From: Pseudomonas sp. G.S.17
GTDB lineage: Bacteria > Pseudomonadota > Gammaproteobacteria > Pseudomonadales > Pseudomonadaceae
Reading direction: 5' to 3'
Length of the DNA: 64,000 nt
Assembly: GCF_038096165.1 (NCBI RefSeq)
Contig: NZ_CP151076.1
Location: forward strand, 5,887,501 to 5,951,500
This document shows, in pieces, positions 29,320 through 39,323 of this stretch. The notes under the pieces are model-generated. The model was not told where the DNA came from and ran no database searches. It saw nothing but the letters and a program-made list of their open reading frames with translations. Each line of letters starts with the position of its first letter. Position 1 is the stretch's first letter. The position numbers and the translations under genes were made by a program.

Positions 29320-30336
29320 GTGATCACTCAGCTCGCAAATTCCTCGTTTGCCAACCGCTTCGTCCCGGCCTCGGGCCTGGGCAATCCGCATCTGCAAACC
29401 TTGTGGGGGCCGCTGTGGCGTCGGGTCAAGCCGATGGAGCGACCGCGCGAGCGGGTCTGGCTCGATGATGGCGATTTCCTGGACCTGGACTGGTACGGCC
29501 CGCATCAAGTCGATGCCCCGCTGGTGCTGGTGCTGCACGGCCTGACCGGTTCGTCGAATTCGCCTTATGTGGCCGGGTTGCAACAGGCACTGGCGCAGGA
29601 AGGCTGGGCCAGCGTGGCGCTGAACTGGCGCGGCTGCTCCGGCGAACCCAATCTGCTCTCGCGCAGCTATCACTCCGGCGCCAGCGAAGACCTCGCTTCG
29701 GTGGTCGCCCATTTGCGCGCCCTGCGTCCATTGGCGCCGCTGTACGCCGTCGGTTATTCGCTGGGCGGCAACGTATTGCTCAAATATCTTGGGGAGTCGG
29801 GCCATAACAGCGAATTGCTCGGCGCCGTCGCGGTGTCCGTGCCGTTCCGCCTGGATGAGTGCGCGGATCGCATTGGCATGGGCTTTTCCAAGGTTTACCA
29901 GCGGCATTTCATGCGCGAAATGCTCGCCTATATCCGCGACAAACAGCGTCACTTCCAGCATGAAGGCATGAGCGAAGGCCTGGCCGAGCTGGCGGCGCTG
30001 GGCTCGCTGGAAAACATGCGTACTTTCTGGGACTTCGACGGCCGGGTCACCGCCCCGCTGAACGGCTTCGTCGATGCCAAGGATTACTACCGGCGCGCTT
30101 CGAGTCGCTATTTCCTTGGAGAAATTCGCACGCCGACGCTGATTATTCAGGCCGAGGACGATCCTTTCGTCTTCAAGCACAGCCTGCCCGAAGCCGATGA
30201 ACTGTCGTCCAGTACGCAATTCGAGCTGCAGGCCAAAGGCGGACATGTGGGGTTTGTGGACGGCTCGCTGAAAAATCCCGGTTATTACCTGGAGCGGCGC
30301 ATTCCGTTGTGGCTGACCACCACGCATCACGGCTAA
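29320..30336 (+). CDS. Alpha/beta hydrolase, YheT/EMB8 family
   Basis: The 338-residue hydrolase has HGLTGSSNSPY (oxyanion loop), WRGCSGEPN, the nucleophile elbow GYSLGGN (Ser ~147), an acid in EDDPF and the catalytic His in GGHVGFVDG. The start is GTG at 29320, set by GGAGG 6 nt upstream. Substrate not known; family members act as esterases. Confidence 0.9.
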   Translation: MITQLANSSFANRFVPASGLGNPHLQTLWGPLWRRVKPMERPRERVWLDDGDFLDLDWYGPHQVDAPLVLVLHGLTGSSNSPYVAGLQQALAQEGWASVALNWRGCSGEPNLLSRSYHSGASEDLASVVAHLRALRPLAPLYAVGYSLGGNVLLKYLGESGHNSELLGAVAVSVPFRLDECADRIGMGFSKVYQRHFMREMLAYIRDKQRHFQHEGMSEGLAELAALGSLENMRTFWDFDGRVTAPLNGFVDAKDYYRRASSRYFLGEIRTPTLIIQAEDDPFVFKHSLPEADELSSSTQFELQAKGGHVGFVDGSLKNPGYYLERRIPLWLTTTHHG

Positions 30337-30350
30337 TCCGGCACTCTTTT

Positions 30351-30438
30351 GTTGGAGCGAGGCTTGCCCGCGAAGAGGTCGGCAAGATCACCACATCAGA
30401 GTCAGGAGTTTGCCTTCGCGGGCAAGCCTCGCTCCAAC
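30351..30438. repeat. REPIN (gcttgcccgcg family)
   Basis: Inverted pair gttggagcgaggcttgcccgcg / cgcgggcaagcctcgctccaac between the YheT gene and azlC. Confidence 0.87.
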
Positions 30439-30505
30439 GAGCATTCCAAATCTGATGGCTGTGCAGGGCACCTGAGCTAAGATGCGCGACATAAGGAGGA
30501 CCCTA

Positions 30506-31234
30506 ATGTCCCGCACTCAACTGTATCTTCAAGGCCTTCGCGACAGCGTGCCGATGATTGTCGGCATTGTCCCTTTCGGTATCATTTTCGGCACGCTGGC
30601 TGGCGTGGCCGGGCTGTCGCTCTGGCAGGCCGTTGGCATGTCGATGTTTGTCTACGCGGGTTCCGCGCAATTCATTGTGATCAGCCTGATGGGCGCCAGC
30701 GCTGGCGCGGTGGTTATCCTGCTGACAACCTTCATCGTCAATCTGCGCCACGTGCTGTACAGCGCCACCTTGCAGCCGCAGGTTTGCGGGTTGCCGCAAC
30801 GCTGGCGGCTGTTGCTGGCGTTCTGGCTCACCGATGAAACCTTCGCCGTGGTGCAACGCTTTTACCTCGTCCACGGCCGCACGCCGCTGGCCCATTGGTA
30901 TTGGCTGGGTGTGGCCAGCGCGTTGTATGCCAGTTGGGTGCTCAGTTCGCTGATTGGCGTGTTGTTCGGGCAGGCTGTGCCGGACATGGCCGGTTGGGGG
31001 CTGGAATTCGCTATGCTCGCCACCTTCATCGGCATTGTCGTGCCGCTATTGCGCAACCAGCCGCAAATTGCCGCCGCGATTGCCGCTGGCGCGGTGGCGC
31101 TGATGACTTACGCCTGGCCGTACAAGCTCGGGCTGATGGCTGCGGCGTTCAGCGGTATTGCGGTGGGGGTGATTCTGGAGCGGCTGCGGTCAGCGGCCGG
31201 CCCAGAAAGTTCGACCAAAGAGGTTCGCTCATGA
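30506..31234 (+). CDS. azlC: AzlC-family branched-chain amino acid exporter, large subunit
   Basis: The 242-residue inner-membrane protein has GLRDSVPMIVGIVPFGIIFG and the AzlC core MFVYAGSAQFIVI. With the small AzlD partner it exports branched-chain or other hydrophobic amino acids (known for B. subtilis AzlCD and E. coli YgaZH). The start is ATG 30506, with AAGGAGG 8 nt upstream. It overlaps azlD by 4 bp. Confidence 0.88.
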   Translation: MSRTQLYLQGLRDSVPMIVGIVPFGIIFGTLAGVAGLSLWQAVGMSMFVYAGSAQFIVISLMGASAGAVVILLTTFIVNLRHVLYSATLQPQVCGLPQRWRLLLAFWLTDETFAVVQRFYLVHGRTPLAHWYWLGVASALYASWVLSSLIGVLFGQAVPDMAGWGLEFAMLATFIGIVVPLLRNQPQIAAAIAAGAVALMTYAWPYKLGLMAAAFSGIAVGVILERLRSAAGPESSTKEVRS

Positions 31235-31554
31235 GTTATTGGTGGCTGATTCTGGCGATGGCGGCGATCACGTTTCTGATGCGCTACAGCCTGTTCGCCT
31301 GGCCGAATCTGCGTTTCCCGCCCGTGGTGCGCCAAGGGCTGCATTACGTGCCGACCGCCGTCCTGACCGCGATTGTCGTACCCGGCATGTTGCTGCCCGA
31401 CGGCACGCATTGGCAGCTGAGCCTGGATAACGCGTATCTGCTGGCTGGATTGGCCTCCATTGCCATCGCCGCGCTAAGCCGCAATCTGCTGGCGACCATT
31501 GGCGGCGGGCTGCTGGTGTTTTTTCTGCTGCGCTGGGTGTTGGGGCAGTTTTAA
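31231..31554 (+). CDS. azlD: AzlD-family branched-chain amino acid exporter, small subunit
   Basis: The 107-residue protein has four membrane segments and the AzlD pattern TFLMRYSLFAW and HYVPTAVLTAIVVPG. ATG overlaps the azlC stop (ATGA), so the pair is translationally coupled. Confidence 0.88.
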   Translation: MSYWWLILAMAAITFLMRYSLFAWPNLRFPPVVRQGLHYVPTAVLTAIVVPGMLLPDGTHWQLSLDNAYLLAGLASIAIAALSRNLLATIGGGLLVFFLLRWVLGQF

Positions 31555-31587
31555 TCAACCCCGGATTATTTGCGGGCAATACATGCC

Positions 31588-31677
31588 GTAGGACCGGCTT
31601 CAGCCGGGAGCAAGCCCGTTCAATCGCAGCAATTGCGTCCTCAGACGTCTCGCCCTCCCGGCTAAAGCCGGTCCTAC
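31588..31677. repeat. REPIN (gtaggaccggcttcagcc variant)
   Basis: Inverted REP pair between the convergent azlD and rhodanese genes. Confidence 0.87.
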
Positions 31678-31689
31678 AGATCCGATGTT

Positions 31690-32547
31690 TCAGGCGGCGC
31701 CAGTCGCCACTTCGTGCTTTGGATCGGTAATCCACTCGCTCCACGACCCGGCGTACAACTTGCCCAGCGGATAACCGGCCAGGCACAGCGCGAACAGGTT
31801 ATGGCAGGCGGTTACGCCCGAGCCGCAATAGGCGACCAGCTTCTCAGGTGCGCGACCTTGCAGCTTGGCGGCGAAGCGTTGCTTGAGCTGCTCGGGACTC
31901 AAAAAGCGTCCGTCCGGCCCGAGGTTTTCGTTGAAAGCCGCACACTGCGCGCCGGGAATATGTCCGGCAACCGGGTCGATGGGTTCGACTTCACCCCGGA
32001 AACGCGCCTCGGCCCGGGCATCGATCAATGTCATATCCGGGTTGCCCAATTTCGCCTGCAGGTGCTCGGCGTCGATCAGCAACGACTTGTCCGGCTGCCC
32101 GTTGAAATGACCGATTTTTTTATCCGGTGCATCAAGACTCAACGGCAAGCCCGCCGCATGCCAGGCTTTCAGGCCGCCATCGAGAATGAACACGCCATCA
32201 CGCTTGCCCAGCCAGGCCAGCAACCACCAGGCGCGGGCCGCGAATGCACCCGGACCATCGTCGTAAAGGACGACGTCGCTGTCCGCGTTGACGCCCAGAA
32301 CCTGCAAACGCTGCACCAGCGTTTGAGGATTCGGCAGCGGATGGCGACCGGTTTTGCCTTTGCTGACCGGACCGCTGAGATCGCGCTCCAGGTCGGCAAA
32401 ACAGGCGCCGGCAATGTGCCCTTCGGCGTAGCTGCGCTGCCCATATTCCGGATCTTCGAGGGCGAAGCGGCAATCGAGAATCACCAGCGCGTCTTTCTCC
32501 TGGCGCTCGGCCAGTTGGAGTGGGCTGATCAGTTGCGCGATAGACAT
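31690..32547 (-). CDS. Sulfurtransferase with two rhodanese domains (SseA-like)
   Basis: The 285-residue protein has an inactive first rhodanese domain and a second one with the active-site loop YCGSGVTACHN (Cys ~239). CGSGVTA is the loop of 3-mercaptopyruvate sulfurtransferases rather than thiosulfate rhodaneses. ATG 32547 has AAGGAG 7 nt upstream. It is downstream of the TetR gene on the same strand with a 52-bp gap. Confidence 0.9.
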   Translation of the reverse strand: MSIAQLISPLQLAERQEKDALVILDCRFALEDPEYGQRSYAEGHIAGACFADLERDLSGPVSKGKTGRHPLPNPQTLVQRLQVLGVNADSDVVLYDDGPGAFAARAWWLLAWLGKRDGVFILDGGLKAWHAAGLPLSLDAPDKKIGHFNGQPDKSLLIDAEHLQAKLGNPDMTLIDARAEARFRGEVEPIDPVAGHIPGAQCAAFNENLGPDGRFLSPEQLKQRFAAKLQGRAPEKLVAYCGSGVTACHNLFALCLAGYPLGKLYAGSWSEWITDPKHEVATGAA

Positions 32548-32599
32548 GACTGGCTCCTTAAATTGTTCATTATTTGATCGAAACCTGGAAAGCCTTGAA

Positions 32600-33271
32600 T
32601 CACACCGTTTGTGCCAATGCTTCGTGCAGCGGCACATAAAACTCTGAACACAGGGCGCTCACTTCATCACGTGCCTGAGCCGTGACATAGCCGAATTCCA
32701 GCATCAACACCTGGTAAACCCCGCGCCGCATGGCGTTTTCGTTCAGATGACTGCTGTTCTCCCGGGTCGTGCAGAGAAAACGCACCCAGGACGTCAGGAT
32801 GATCCAGGTGTTGAGGGTCAGCGACTCGATCTGCACCTCATCCATATCCAGAATGCCAGCCTCGACAAAACCGCCATAGATCGCCATGGCCTGGATCAAA
32901 CAATGCTGGGAAAAACGACGGTAGCGGTCGGCAAGCTCCGGATCGGTATCGAGCAAGTACTCCAGATCCCGATGCAGGAAACGATAGCGCCACATGCCGT
33001 CGAGTATTTCCAGCAGGTAATAACGCTTGTCTTCGACCGTCGGCAAACGCCCGCCAGGTGGACGCAGAAAGGTGTTTACCAAGGTTTCGTATTCGCTGAA
33101 CAGCTCGGCGATGATCGCCTGCTTGTTGGGGAAGTGGTAGTACAGATTGCCCGGCGAAATCTCCATGTGCGCAGCGATGTGATTGGTGCTCACACTGCGC
33201 TCGCCCTGCAGATTGAACAGCTCAAGGCTGTTCTGCACGATGCGTTCACGGGTCTTGATGCGTGGGGCCAT
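32600..33271 (-). CDS. TetR-family transcriptional regulator
   Basis: The 223-residue protein has an N-terminal helix-turn-helix (STNHIAAHMEISPGNLYYHFPNK, residues ~28-50) and a larger helical ligand domain. It is divergent from the aldehyde dehydrogenase gene; a perfect inverted repeat overlaps the putative promoter of that gene (33384-33405) and is the likely operator. Ligand unknown, perhaps an aldehyde or acid related to the dehydrogenase substrate. Confidence 0.9.
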   Translation of the reverse strand: MAPRIKTRERIVQNSLELFNLQGERSVSTNHIAAHMEISPGNLYYHFPNKQAIIAELFSEYETLVNTFLRPPGGRLPTVEDKRYYLLEILDGMWRYRFLHRDLEYLLDTDPELADRYRRFSQHCLIQAMAIYGGFVEAGILDMDEVQIESLTLNTWIILTSWVRFLCTTRENSSHLNENAMRRGVYQVLMLEFGYVTAQARDEVSALCSEFYVPLHEALAQTV

Positions 33272-33377
33272 GCTCAGCTCGGTCGCTCGGGTGTTATTGG
33301 AATGAGACGGATGTTAACGCAAGTGCTGCCCGATCGCTGCCTCGCCGGGCGGGTGATTTTCTTGCCCGAGGTACAAA

Positions 33378-33406
33378 TTGACTTTCTAGAGCATCTACTC
33401 TAGAAC
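33378..33406 (+). promoter_or_regulatory. Putative promoter of the aldehyde dehydrogenase gene with overlapping TetR operator
   Basis: The inverted repeat TTCTAGA-N8-TCTAGAA (33384-33405) fills the spacer between a TTGACT -35 (33378-33383) and a TAGAAC -10-like hexamer (33401-33406), 17 bp apart. A repressor bound here would exclude RNA polymerase. The site sits between the divergent tetR and aldehyde dehydrogenase genes. Confidence 0.65.
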
Positions 33407-33437
33407 CAAAGCACAACGTCGATAAAGGAAGCCGCGT

Positions 33438-34859
33438 ATGTCCGCCGAACCCGCCTGGAAGCCCGCAACGCAGCAGCCGCTCAGCGAACTGCTCGCGCTG
33501 CAGCGCAAGGCGTTCGCCGCCAACCCCATGCCGACCGCCGGCCAGCGTCGGCAATGGCTCAACACCCTGCGCGACCTGCTCAGCGCCGAGCGCGAAGCGC
33601 TGATTGCGGCGATCAGCAGCGATTTCAGTCACCGCAGCGCCGATGAAACCCTGCTCGCCGAGTTGATGCCCTGCCTGATGGGCATCGATGACGCACGAAA
33701 GAATCTACAGAAATGGATGAAACCGGCACGGCGCAAGGTTGGCATCGCCTTTCAGCCGGCGTCGGCGAAGGTCGTGTATCAGCCGCTGGGCGTGGTTGGG
33801 GTGATCGTGCCGTGGAATTACCCGCTGTTTCTCGCAGTAGGGCCGATGATCGGCGCGCTGGCAGCTGGTAATCGGGTGATGCTCAAGCTCAGCGAGTCGA
33901 CGCCCGCTACCGGTGAACTGCTCAAGCGGCTATTTGCACAGGTATTCCCGGAAGATCTGGTCGCGGTGGTGCTGGGCGAGGCCGAGGTCGGCATCGAGTT
34001 TTCCAGGCTGGCGTTCGACCACTTGTTGTTTACCGGCTCGACCAGTATCGGCAGGCAGGTGATGCGCGCCGCCGCCGAAAATCTCACGCCGGTGACGCTG
34101 GAACTGGGCGGCAAGTCGCCGGCTATCGTTTCCGTTGACGTGCCGCTCAAGGACGCTGCCGAACGGATAGCCTTCGGCAAGACTTTGAACGCCGGGCAAA
34201 CCTGTGTCGCGCCGGATTACGTGCTGGTACCGGAAGATCGTGTCGAGGGTTTCGTCGAAGCTTACCGGCACGCGGTGCTCGGGTTTTATCCGACGCTGAC
34301 CGACAACCCGGATTACACGGCAATCATCAATCAGCGACAACTGACGCGCCTGACCGGCTACCTCGAAGACGCCACCCGCAAGGGCGCCAGAGTAATTACG
34401 CTATACGATCAGGGCCAGGACCGGCGCATGCCGTTCAGCCTGTTGCTCAATGTCAGCGACGACATGCTGGTCATGCAGGATGAAATCTTCGGGCCATTGC
34501 TGCCGATCGTGCCGTACAACCGCATCGACCAGGCATTTGCCTACATCAATCAGCGCCCTCGCCCGCTGGCCTTGTATTACTTCGGCTACAACAAGGCCGA
34601 ACAACAGCGCGTACTGGAACAAACCCATTCTGGCGGCGTGTGTCTGAACGACACGCTGCTGCACGTTGCCCAGGACGACTTGCCTTTCGGCGGCGTCGGC
34701 CCTTCCGGCATGGGCCATTATCATGGCCGCGAAGGGTTTCTGACCTTCAGCAAGGCCAAGGGGGTGTTCATCAAACAGCGATTCAACGCCGCCCGGCTGA
34801 TCTATCCGCCCTACGGCAAGGCGATTCAACGGTTGGTGTATCGGTTGTTTATTCGGTGA
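33438..34859 (+). CDS. Coniferyl-type aldehyde dehydrogenase
   Basis: NAD(P)-dependent aldehyde oxidation. The 473 residues show VVGVIVPWNYPLFLAVGPM, VTLELGGKSPAIV (general base Glu) and LNAGQTCVAPDYV (catalytic Cys). The sequence resembles coniferyl aldehyde dehydrogenase (CalB) and PA0366-like enzymes; the true substrate could be another aromatic or aliphatic aldehyde. Probably repressed by the divergent TetR protein. Confidence 0.87.
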   Translation: MSAEPAWKPATQQPLSELLALQRKAFAANPMPTAGQRRQWLNTLRDLLSAEREALIAAISSDFSHRSADETLLAELMPCLMGIDDARKNLQKWMKPARRKVGIAFQPASAKVVYQPLGVVGVIVPWNYPLFLAVGPMIGALAAGNRVMLKLSESTPATGELLKRLFAQVFPEDLVAVVLGEAEVGIEFSRLAFDHLLFTGSTSIGRQVMRAAAENLTPVTLELGGKSPAIVSVDVPLKDAAERIAFGKTLNAGQTCVAPDYVLVPEDRVEGFVEAYRHAVLGFYPTLTDNPDYTAIINQRQLTRLTGYLEDATRKGARVITLYDQGQDRRMPFSLLLNVSDDMLVMQDEIFGPLLPIVPYNRIDQAFAYINQRPRPLALYYFGYNKAEQQRVLEQTHSGGVCLNDTLLHVAQDDLPFGGVGPSGMGHYHGREGFLTFSKAKGVFIKQRFNAARLIYPPYGKAIQRLVYRLFIR

Positions 34860-34878
34860 GGAGCCCGGTTTTATCATT

Positions 34879-35542
<664 letters not shown>

Positions 35543-35580
35543 GCTCTTTATCGGCAACGCCAGGGTGCATCGAATCTTGT

Positions 35581-35897
<317 letters not shown>

Positions 35898-35961
35898 TAC
35901 CGGCATCCGAGTCCTCGCCGAAACCGGGCTGTTCAGCCTGTCGACCAAAAGCGAGCCCCGC

Positions 35962-37689
35962 ATGATTCCAACGCAACAGTTGCAGCACTATTTGTCGAGC
36001 GCACTATTTGCCCTGTGCTTGCTTACCGCACACGTTGTCCTTGCCGCAGAATCGAACCCCTCTGCACAACACGCCGCCATTGCCAGCCCACACCCTGAAG
36101 CCACCGCCGCCGGTCGGGAAATCATGGTTGCGGGCGGCAACGCCTTCGACGCGGCCGTGGCCGTCAGTGCGGCATTGGCGGTGGTTGAACCCTACGGGTC
36201 CGGTTTGGGCGGCGGCGGGTTTTTCCTGCTGCGCCAGAGTGGTGAACGGCCTCGCTATATTTTTCTCGATGCCCGGGAAAAAGCGCCACTGAAGGCCACC
36301 TACGACCTGTACCGCCGTGACGGCAAAATCCAGCCTTCCCTGTCGCTCAACGGCCCGCTCGCCGCCGCGATACCCGGTTTGCCCGCCGCGCTGGTGGAGT
36401 TGGCCGAACGTTACGGCAAGCTTCCGCTGAGCATCTCCATGGCACCGGCCGTTCGCCTGGCTTACCGAGGCTTCGCCGTCGACTCGATCTATCGCCAGCG
36501 CGCCACGGCCCGTCTGTCCGCCCTGCGCGACGATCCGGAGAGCGCGCGACTGTTTCTGCGCCGCGGTGAAGTGCCAGCGCTGGGTGAAATCATCAAGCAG
36601 CCGGAACTGGGCGCGACGCTGAACCGCCTGGCGGATCGTGGTCGCGAAGGTTTCTATAACGGGCTGACCGCGCAATCGCTGATCAACGGCGTGCGCGCGG
36701 CTGGCGGGATCTGGTGCCTGGATGACATGGACCGCTACCGGGTTATCACTCGCGAACCGCTGCGCTTCAAGCTGGACGAGAAACGCGAGCTGATCAGCGC
36801 CCCACCACCTTCGGCTGGCGGCATTGCCCTGGCGCAGAGCCTGACGATGCTCGGACAATTGCCGTGGCGCGACGCCGACAAGGTGCAGCGTGCCCATTAC
36901 GTGGTGGAAGTGCTGCGCCGCGCGTATCGCGATCGGGGTTTGCTCGGCGATCCGGATTTTGTCGCCAATCCCGTCAGCCATTTGCTGGATCGGGAATACC
37001 TGACGCAAATGGCCAGCAGCATCTCCCCGCGCGATGCCACGCCCAGCAGCAGCCTGCGGCCATCGCCGCTATGGCGCGAGGGTGAACACACGACGCACTT
37101 CGCAACCCTGGACCGCGACGGTAACGCGGTAGCGGCCACGCTGTCCGTGAATCTGCCGTTTGGTTCGGCCTTCACGGCGCCGGGCACAGGCGTGGTCTTG
37201 AACGATGAGATGGACGATTTTGCCGCCGACCCGCGAGGCAGCAATGCTTATGGGCTGGCGGGCAGTCAGGCCAACTCCATTGCGGCCGGCAAGCGGCCAC
37301 TGTCGAGCATGAGCCCGAGCTTCATTGAAAGTCCGACCGAATTCACTGCCTTCGGTACCCCCGGCGGCAGCCGAATTCCGAGCATGGTGTTGCTGTCGAT
37401 GCTGCAATACCTGGACGGCCAACCCATCGCGACCTGGCCCGCAGTGCCGCGTTATCACCATCAATATCTGCCAGACGTCATCGAACACGAACCGGGCGCG
37501 TTCAGTACCGGGGAAATGATTGATCTGCAGGCGCGCGGCTACACGCTCAAGGACATCAAGCATGTCTATGGCAATCAGCAGGTGCTGTTCTGGCACAAGG
37601 ACAGCGGCAAGGTCGAAGCCGCGAGTGATCCTCGCGGGCTGGGGGTTTCGCAGCAATTCGATCCGAAGGTCTGGGAAGTTTCGCCCTGA
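35962..37689 (+). CDS. ggt: Gamma-glutamyltransferase (gamma-glutamyltranspeptidase)
   Basis: Periplasmic Ntn-hydrolase that cleaves gamma-glutamyl bonds, for example in glutathione. The 575 residues have a signal peptide (~1-30), SGLGGGGFFLL, PPPSAGGIALAQ, and the autocleavage and nucleophile threonine in EHTTHFATLDRDG (~375). The substrate loop GKRPLSSMSPSF and GTPGGSRIPSM are in the right order. Expected to self-process into large and small subunits. Confidence 0.93.
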   Translation: MIPTQQLQHYLSSALFALCLLTAHVVLAAESNPSAQHAAIASPHPEATAAGREIMVAGGNAFDAAVAVSAALAVVEPYGSGLGGGGFFLLRQSGERPRYIFLDAREKAPLKATYDLYRRDGKIQPSLSLNGPLAAAIPGLPAALVELAERYGKLPLSISMAPAVRLAYRGFAVDSIYRQRATARLSALRDDPESARLFLRRGEVPALGEIIKQPELGATLNRLADRGREGFYNGLTAQSLINGVRAAGGIWCLDDMDRYRVITREPLRFKLDEKRELISAPPPSAGGIALAQSLTMLGQLPWRDADKVQRAHYVVEVLRRAYRDRGLLGDPDFVANPVSHLLDREYLTQMASSISPRDATPSSSLRPSPLWREGEHTTHFATLDRDGNAVAATLSVNLPFGSAFTAPGTGVVLNDEMDDFAADPRGSNAYGLAGSQANSIAAGKRPLSSMSPSFIESPTEFTAFGTPGGSRIPSMVLLSMLQYLDGQPIATWPAVPRYHHQYLPDVIEHEPGAFSTGEMIDLQARGYTLKDIKHVYGNQQVLFWHKDSGKVEAASDPRGLGVSQQFDPKVWEVSP

Positions 37690-37697
37690 CTTGCAGG

Positions 37698-38036
37698 TTA
37701 TTCGCGCTTGTTGTAGCCGTCGCCGGTGCAGCCCAGGCAGCGTACGAACGCGGCTTTGCCCGGATCAACGACCAACGCCTTGCCCGCATCGCCAATACCG
37801 CCGCCCATTGCCGTGAACGGCAGCGCGACGACAAATAACCCGGCACCCACGACGGTCGCGACGATCAATAACGGCCGAGCGATCAGCAGGTCGCCGATCA
37901 TGGCGTAGGCGGGCGGGTTCTGGATGCTGTAGACCGGATCACCGCTGCCCTGAGCTGGCGGCTGCGCCAACGCCGGCATCGCCTGCAATCCGAAGAGCAG
38001 CGTCAGAGTGGCGGCAAGAATACGAAACGGATTCAT
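37698..38036 (-). CDS. Small exported membrane protein, function unknown
   Basis: The 112-residue protein has a signal peptide ([20 protein letters not shown], cleavage after ALA ~24). A short mature part follows with one hydrophobic helix (about residues 50-77), a glycine-rich [13 protein letters not shown] segment and a C-terminal [18 protein letters not shown] 38036 has AAGGACC upstream; a longer open frame runs on into the IS but is not coding. I recognise no family. The C-terminal Cys pair could bind a metal or form a disulfide. Confidence 0.7.
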   Translation of the reverse strand: MNPFRILAATLTLLFGLQAMPALAQPPAQGSGDPVYSIQNPPAYAMIGDLLIARPLLIVATVVGAGLFVVALPFTAMGGGIGDAGKALVVDPGKAAFVRCLGCTGDGYNKRE

Positions 38037-38142
38037 GGCATGGTCCTTCAGGCGCAGCGGATTGGGATGCCGTTCACTATAAACAGCGATGGGGCTTAAG
38101 CAAGGGGCGCAGGTGTTGATTTGAAATGCATACCGTAATTGG

Positions 38143-38154
38143 ATGGACTCGCCC
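38143..38154. repeat. IS left subterminal inverted repeat
   Basis: ATGGACTCGCCC, perfectly complementary to the right repeat at 39560-39571. A further copy of the complement occurs at 38210-38221, just at the transposase start, forming a potential hairpin with this one over the start codon. Confidence 0.9.
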
Positions 38155-38219
38155 AAGCCGAGGCGTCTGTAGCGCCACGGTGGCATTCTTAAGAAGCCAA
38201 CGACAGCGAGGGCGAGTCC

Positions 38220-39323
38220 ATGAAAAAGCATACGACCAAAAATAACGCCTTGTCTTCAGCCGACGTGTCGGCTTGTTCGACAGTGGCGGTAGATCTTGCC
38301 AAGAATGTGTTCCAGGTGGCCGGGGAAGATGCCCTTGGTCAGGTCATTTACGAAGAGCGGATCAAGTCACGCGAAACCTTTGTGGCCTTTTTACAAAAAC
38401 TGCCGGCAGGCGTGACGGTGCTGATGGAGACCGGCCCTGGCGCGCAGGCTTGGGCGCGGCTGTTGCAAGCACAAGGCAATCAGGCGCGAATTTTACCGGC
38501 GCAACATGTCGCCAAACATCGTAGCGGTGCCAAAAATGATCGCAACGATGTGCTGGCGATATTGCGTTCAGGACGAGATGTAAACATTGCGCCAGTGCCA
38601 GTCAAAAGCACCGCACAACTGGCCATGCAGGCTCTGCATCGTGCTCGACAAGGGTATGTAAGGCGGCGCACTGCAATGGGTAATCAGATACGCGGGCTGT
38701 TGCTGGAACAGGGCATTGCCATGGCGCAAGGGGCGGTGACCCTCAGCCGAAATGTCCCACGTATATTGGAAGATGCCATCCAGCCATTGCCGGATATGTT
38801 GCGCGAGCTGATTGATGAAATGCTGGGCGAATGGAGCCATCTGGGTGAGCGCATCGATGTACTGACGGGCCGTCTGGAAGCAGCAGCGCGCGAAGATGAG
38901 ACAGCAAAGCGTCTGATGACAGTGCGCGGCATCGGCCCAATCATCGCCACCGCCTTGCTGGCCAAACAGACTGAGCCTGAGCGTTTCGCCAATGCCCGAA
39001 TGTTTGCTGCCTACTTCGGCACGGTGCCCGAGCAGCACAGCAGCGGGCAAAAAATCCGATTGGGAGGAATTTGCAGACGCGGAGATGGCTATATTCGCAG
39101 CCTGTCGATTCAAGGAGCGCACGCCGTGTTAAGGCAGGTGAAGCCTGATTCGGAGCATCCCGATGATCGCCGGCTAAGACGCTGGCTAAGTCAGCATGGT
39201 CAAAAAGGAGCAGCCGTAAGGTTGGCCAATAGAAACCTGCGCATCGTCTGGGTGCTGCTGCAAAACAATCAGACCTATCGTCGTCAGCCTGCAGGTTGCC
39301 AGGAGGCGACGATGAATCATTAA
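38220..39323 (+). CDS. IS110/IS1111-family DEDD transposase
   Basis: The 367-residue recombinase has an N-terminal RuvC-like DEDD domain with Asp25 ([10 protein letters not shown]), Glu70 (LMETG) and Asp107/Asp110 ([10 protein letters not shown]). A coiled-coil linker follows, then a C-terminal Transposase_20 domain with [14 protein letters not shown] and [15 protein letters not shown], which carries the candidate catalytic serine (S294). Members use an RNA guide from the element's non-coding end to choose donor and target DNA. The length is normal and the frame is intact, so it may be active. Confidence 0.93.
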   Translation: MKKHTTKNNALSSADVSACSTVAVDLAKNVFQVAGEDALGQVIYEERIKSRETFVAFLQKLPAGVTVLMETGPGAQAWARLLQAQGNQARILPAQHVAKHRSGAKNDRNDVLAILRSGRDVNIAPVPVKSTAQLAMQALHRARQGYVRRRTAMGNQIRGLLLEQGIAMAQGAVTLSRNVPRILEDAIQPLPDMLRELIDEMLGEWSHLGERIDVLTGRLEAAAREDETAKRLMTVRGIGPIIATALLAKQTEPERFANARMFAAYFGTVPEQHSSGQKIRLGGICRRGDGYIRSLSIQGAHAVLRQVKPDSEHPDDRRLRRWLSQHGQKGAAVRLANRNLRIVWVLLQNNQTYRRQPAGCQEATMNH

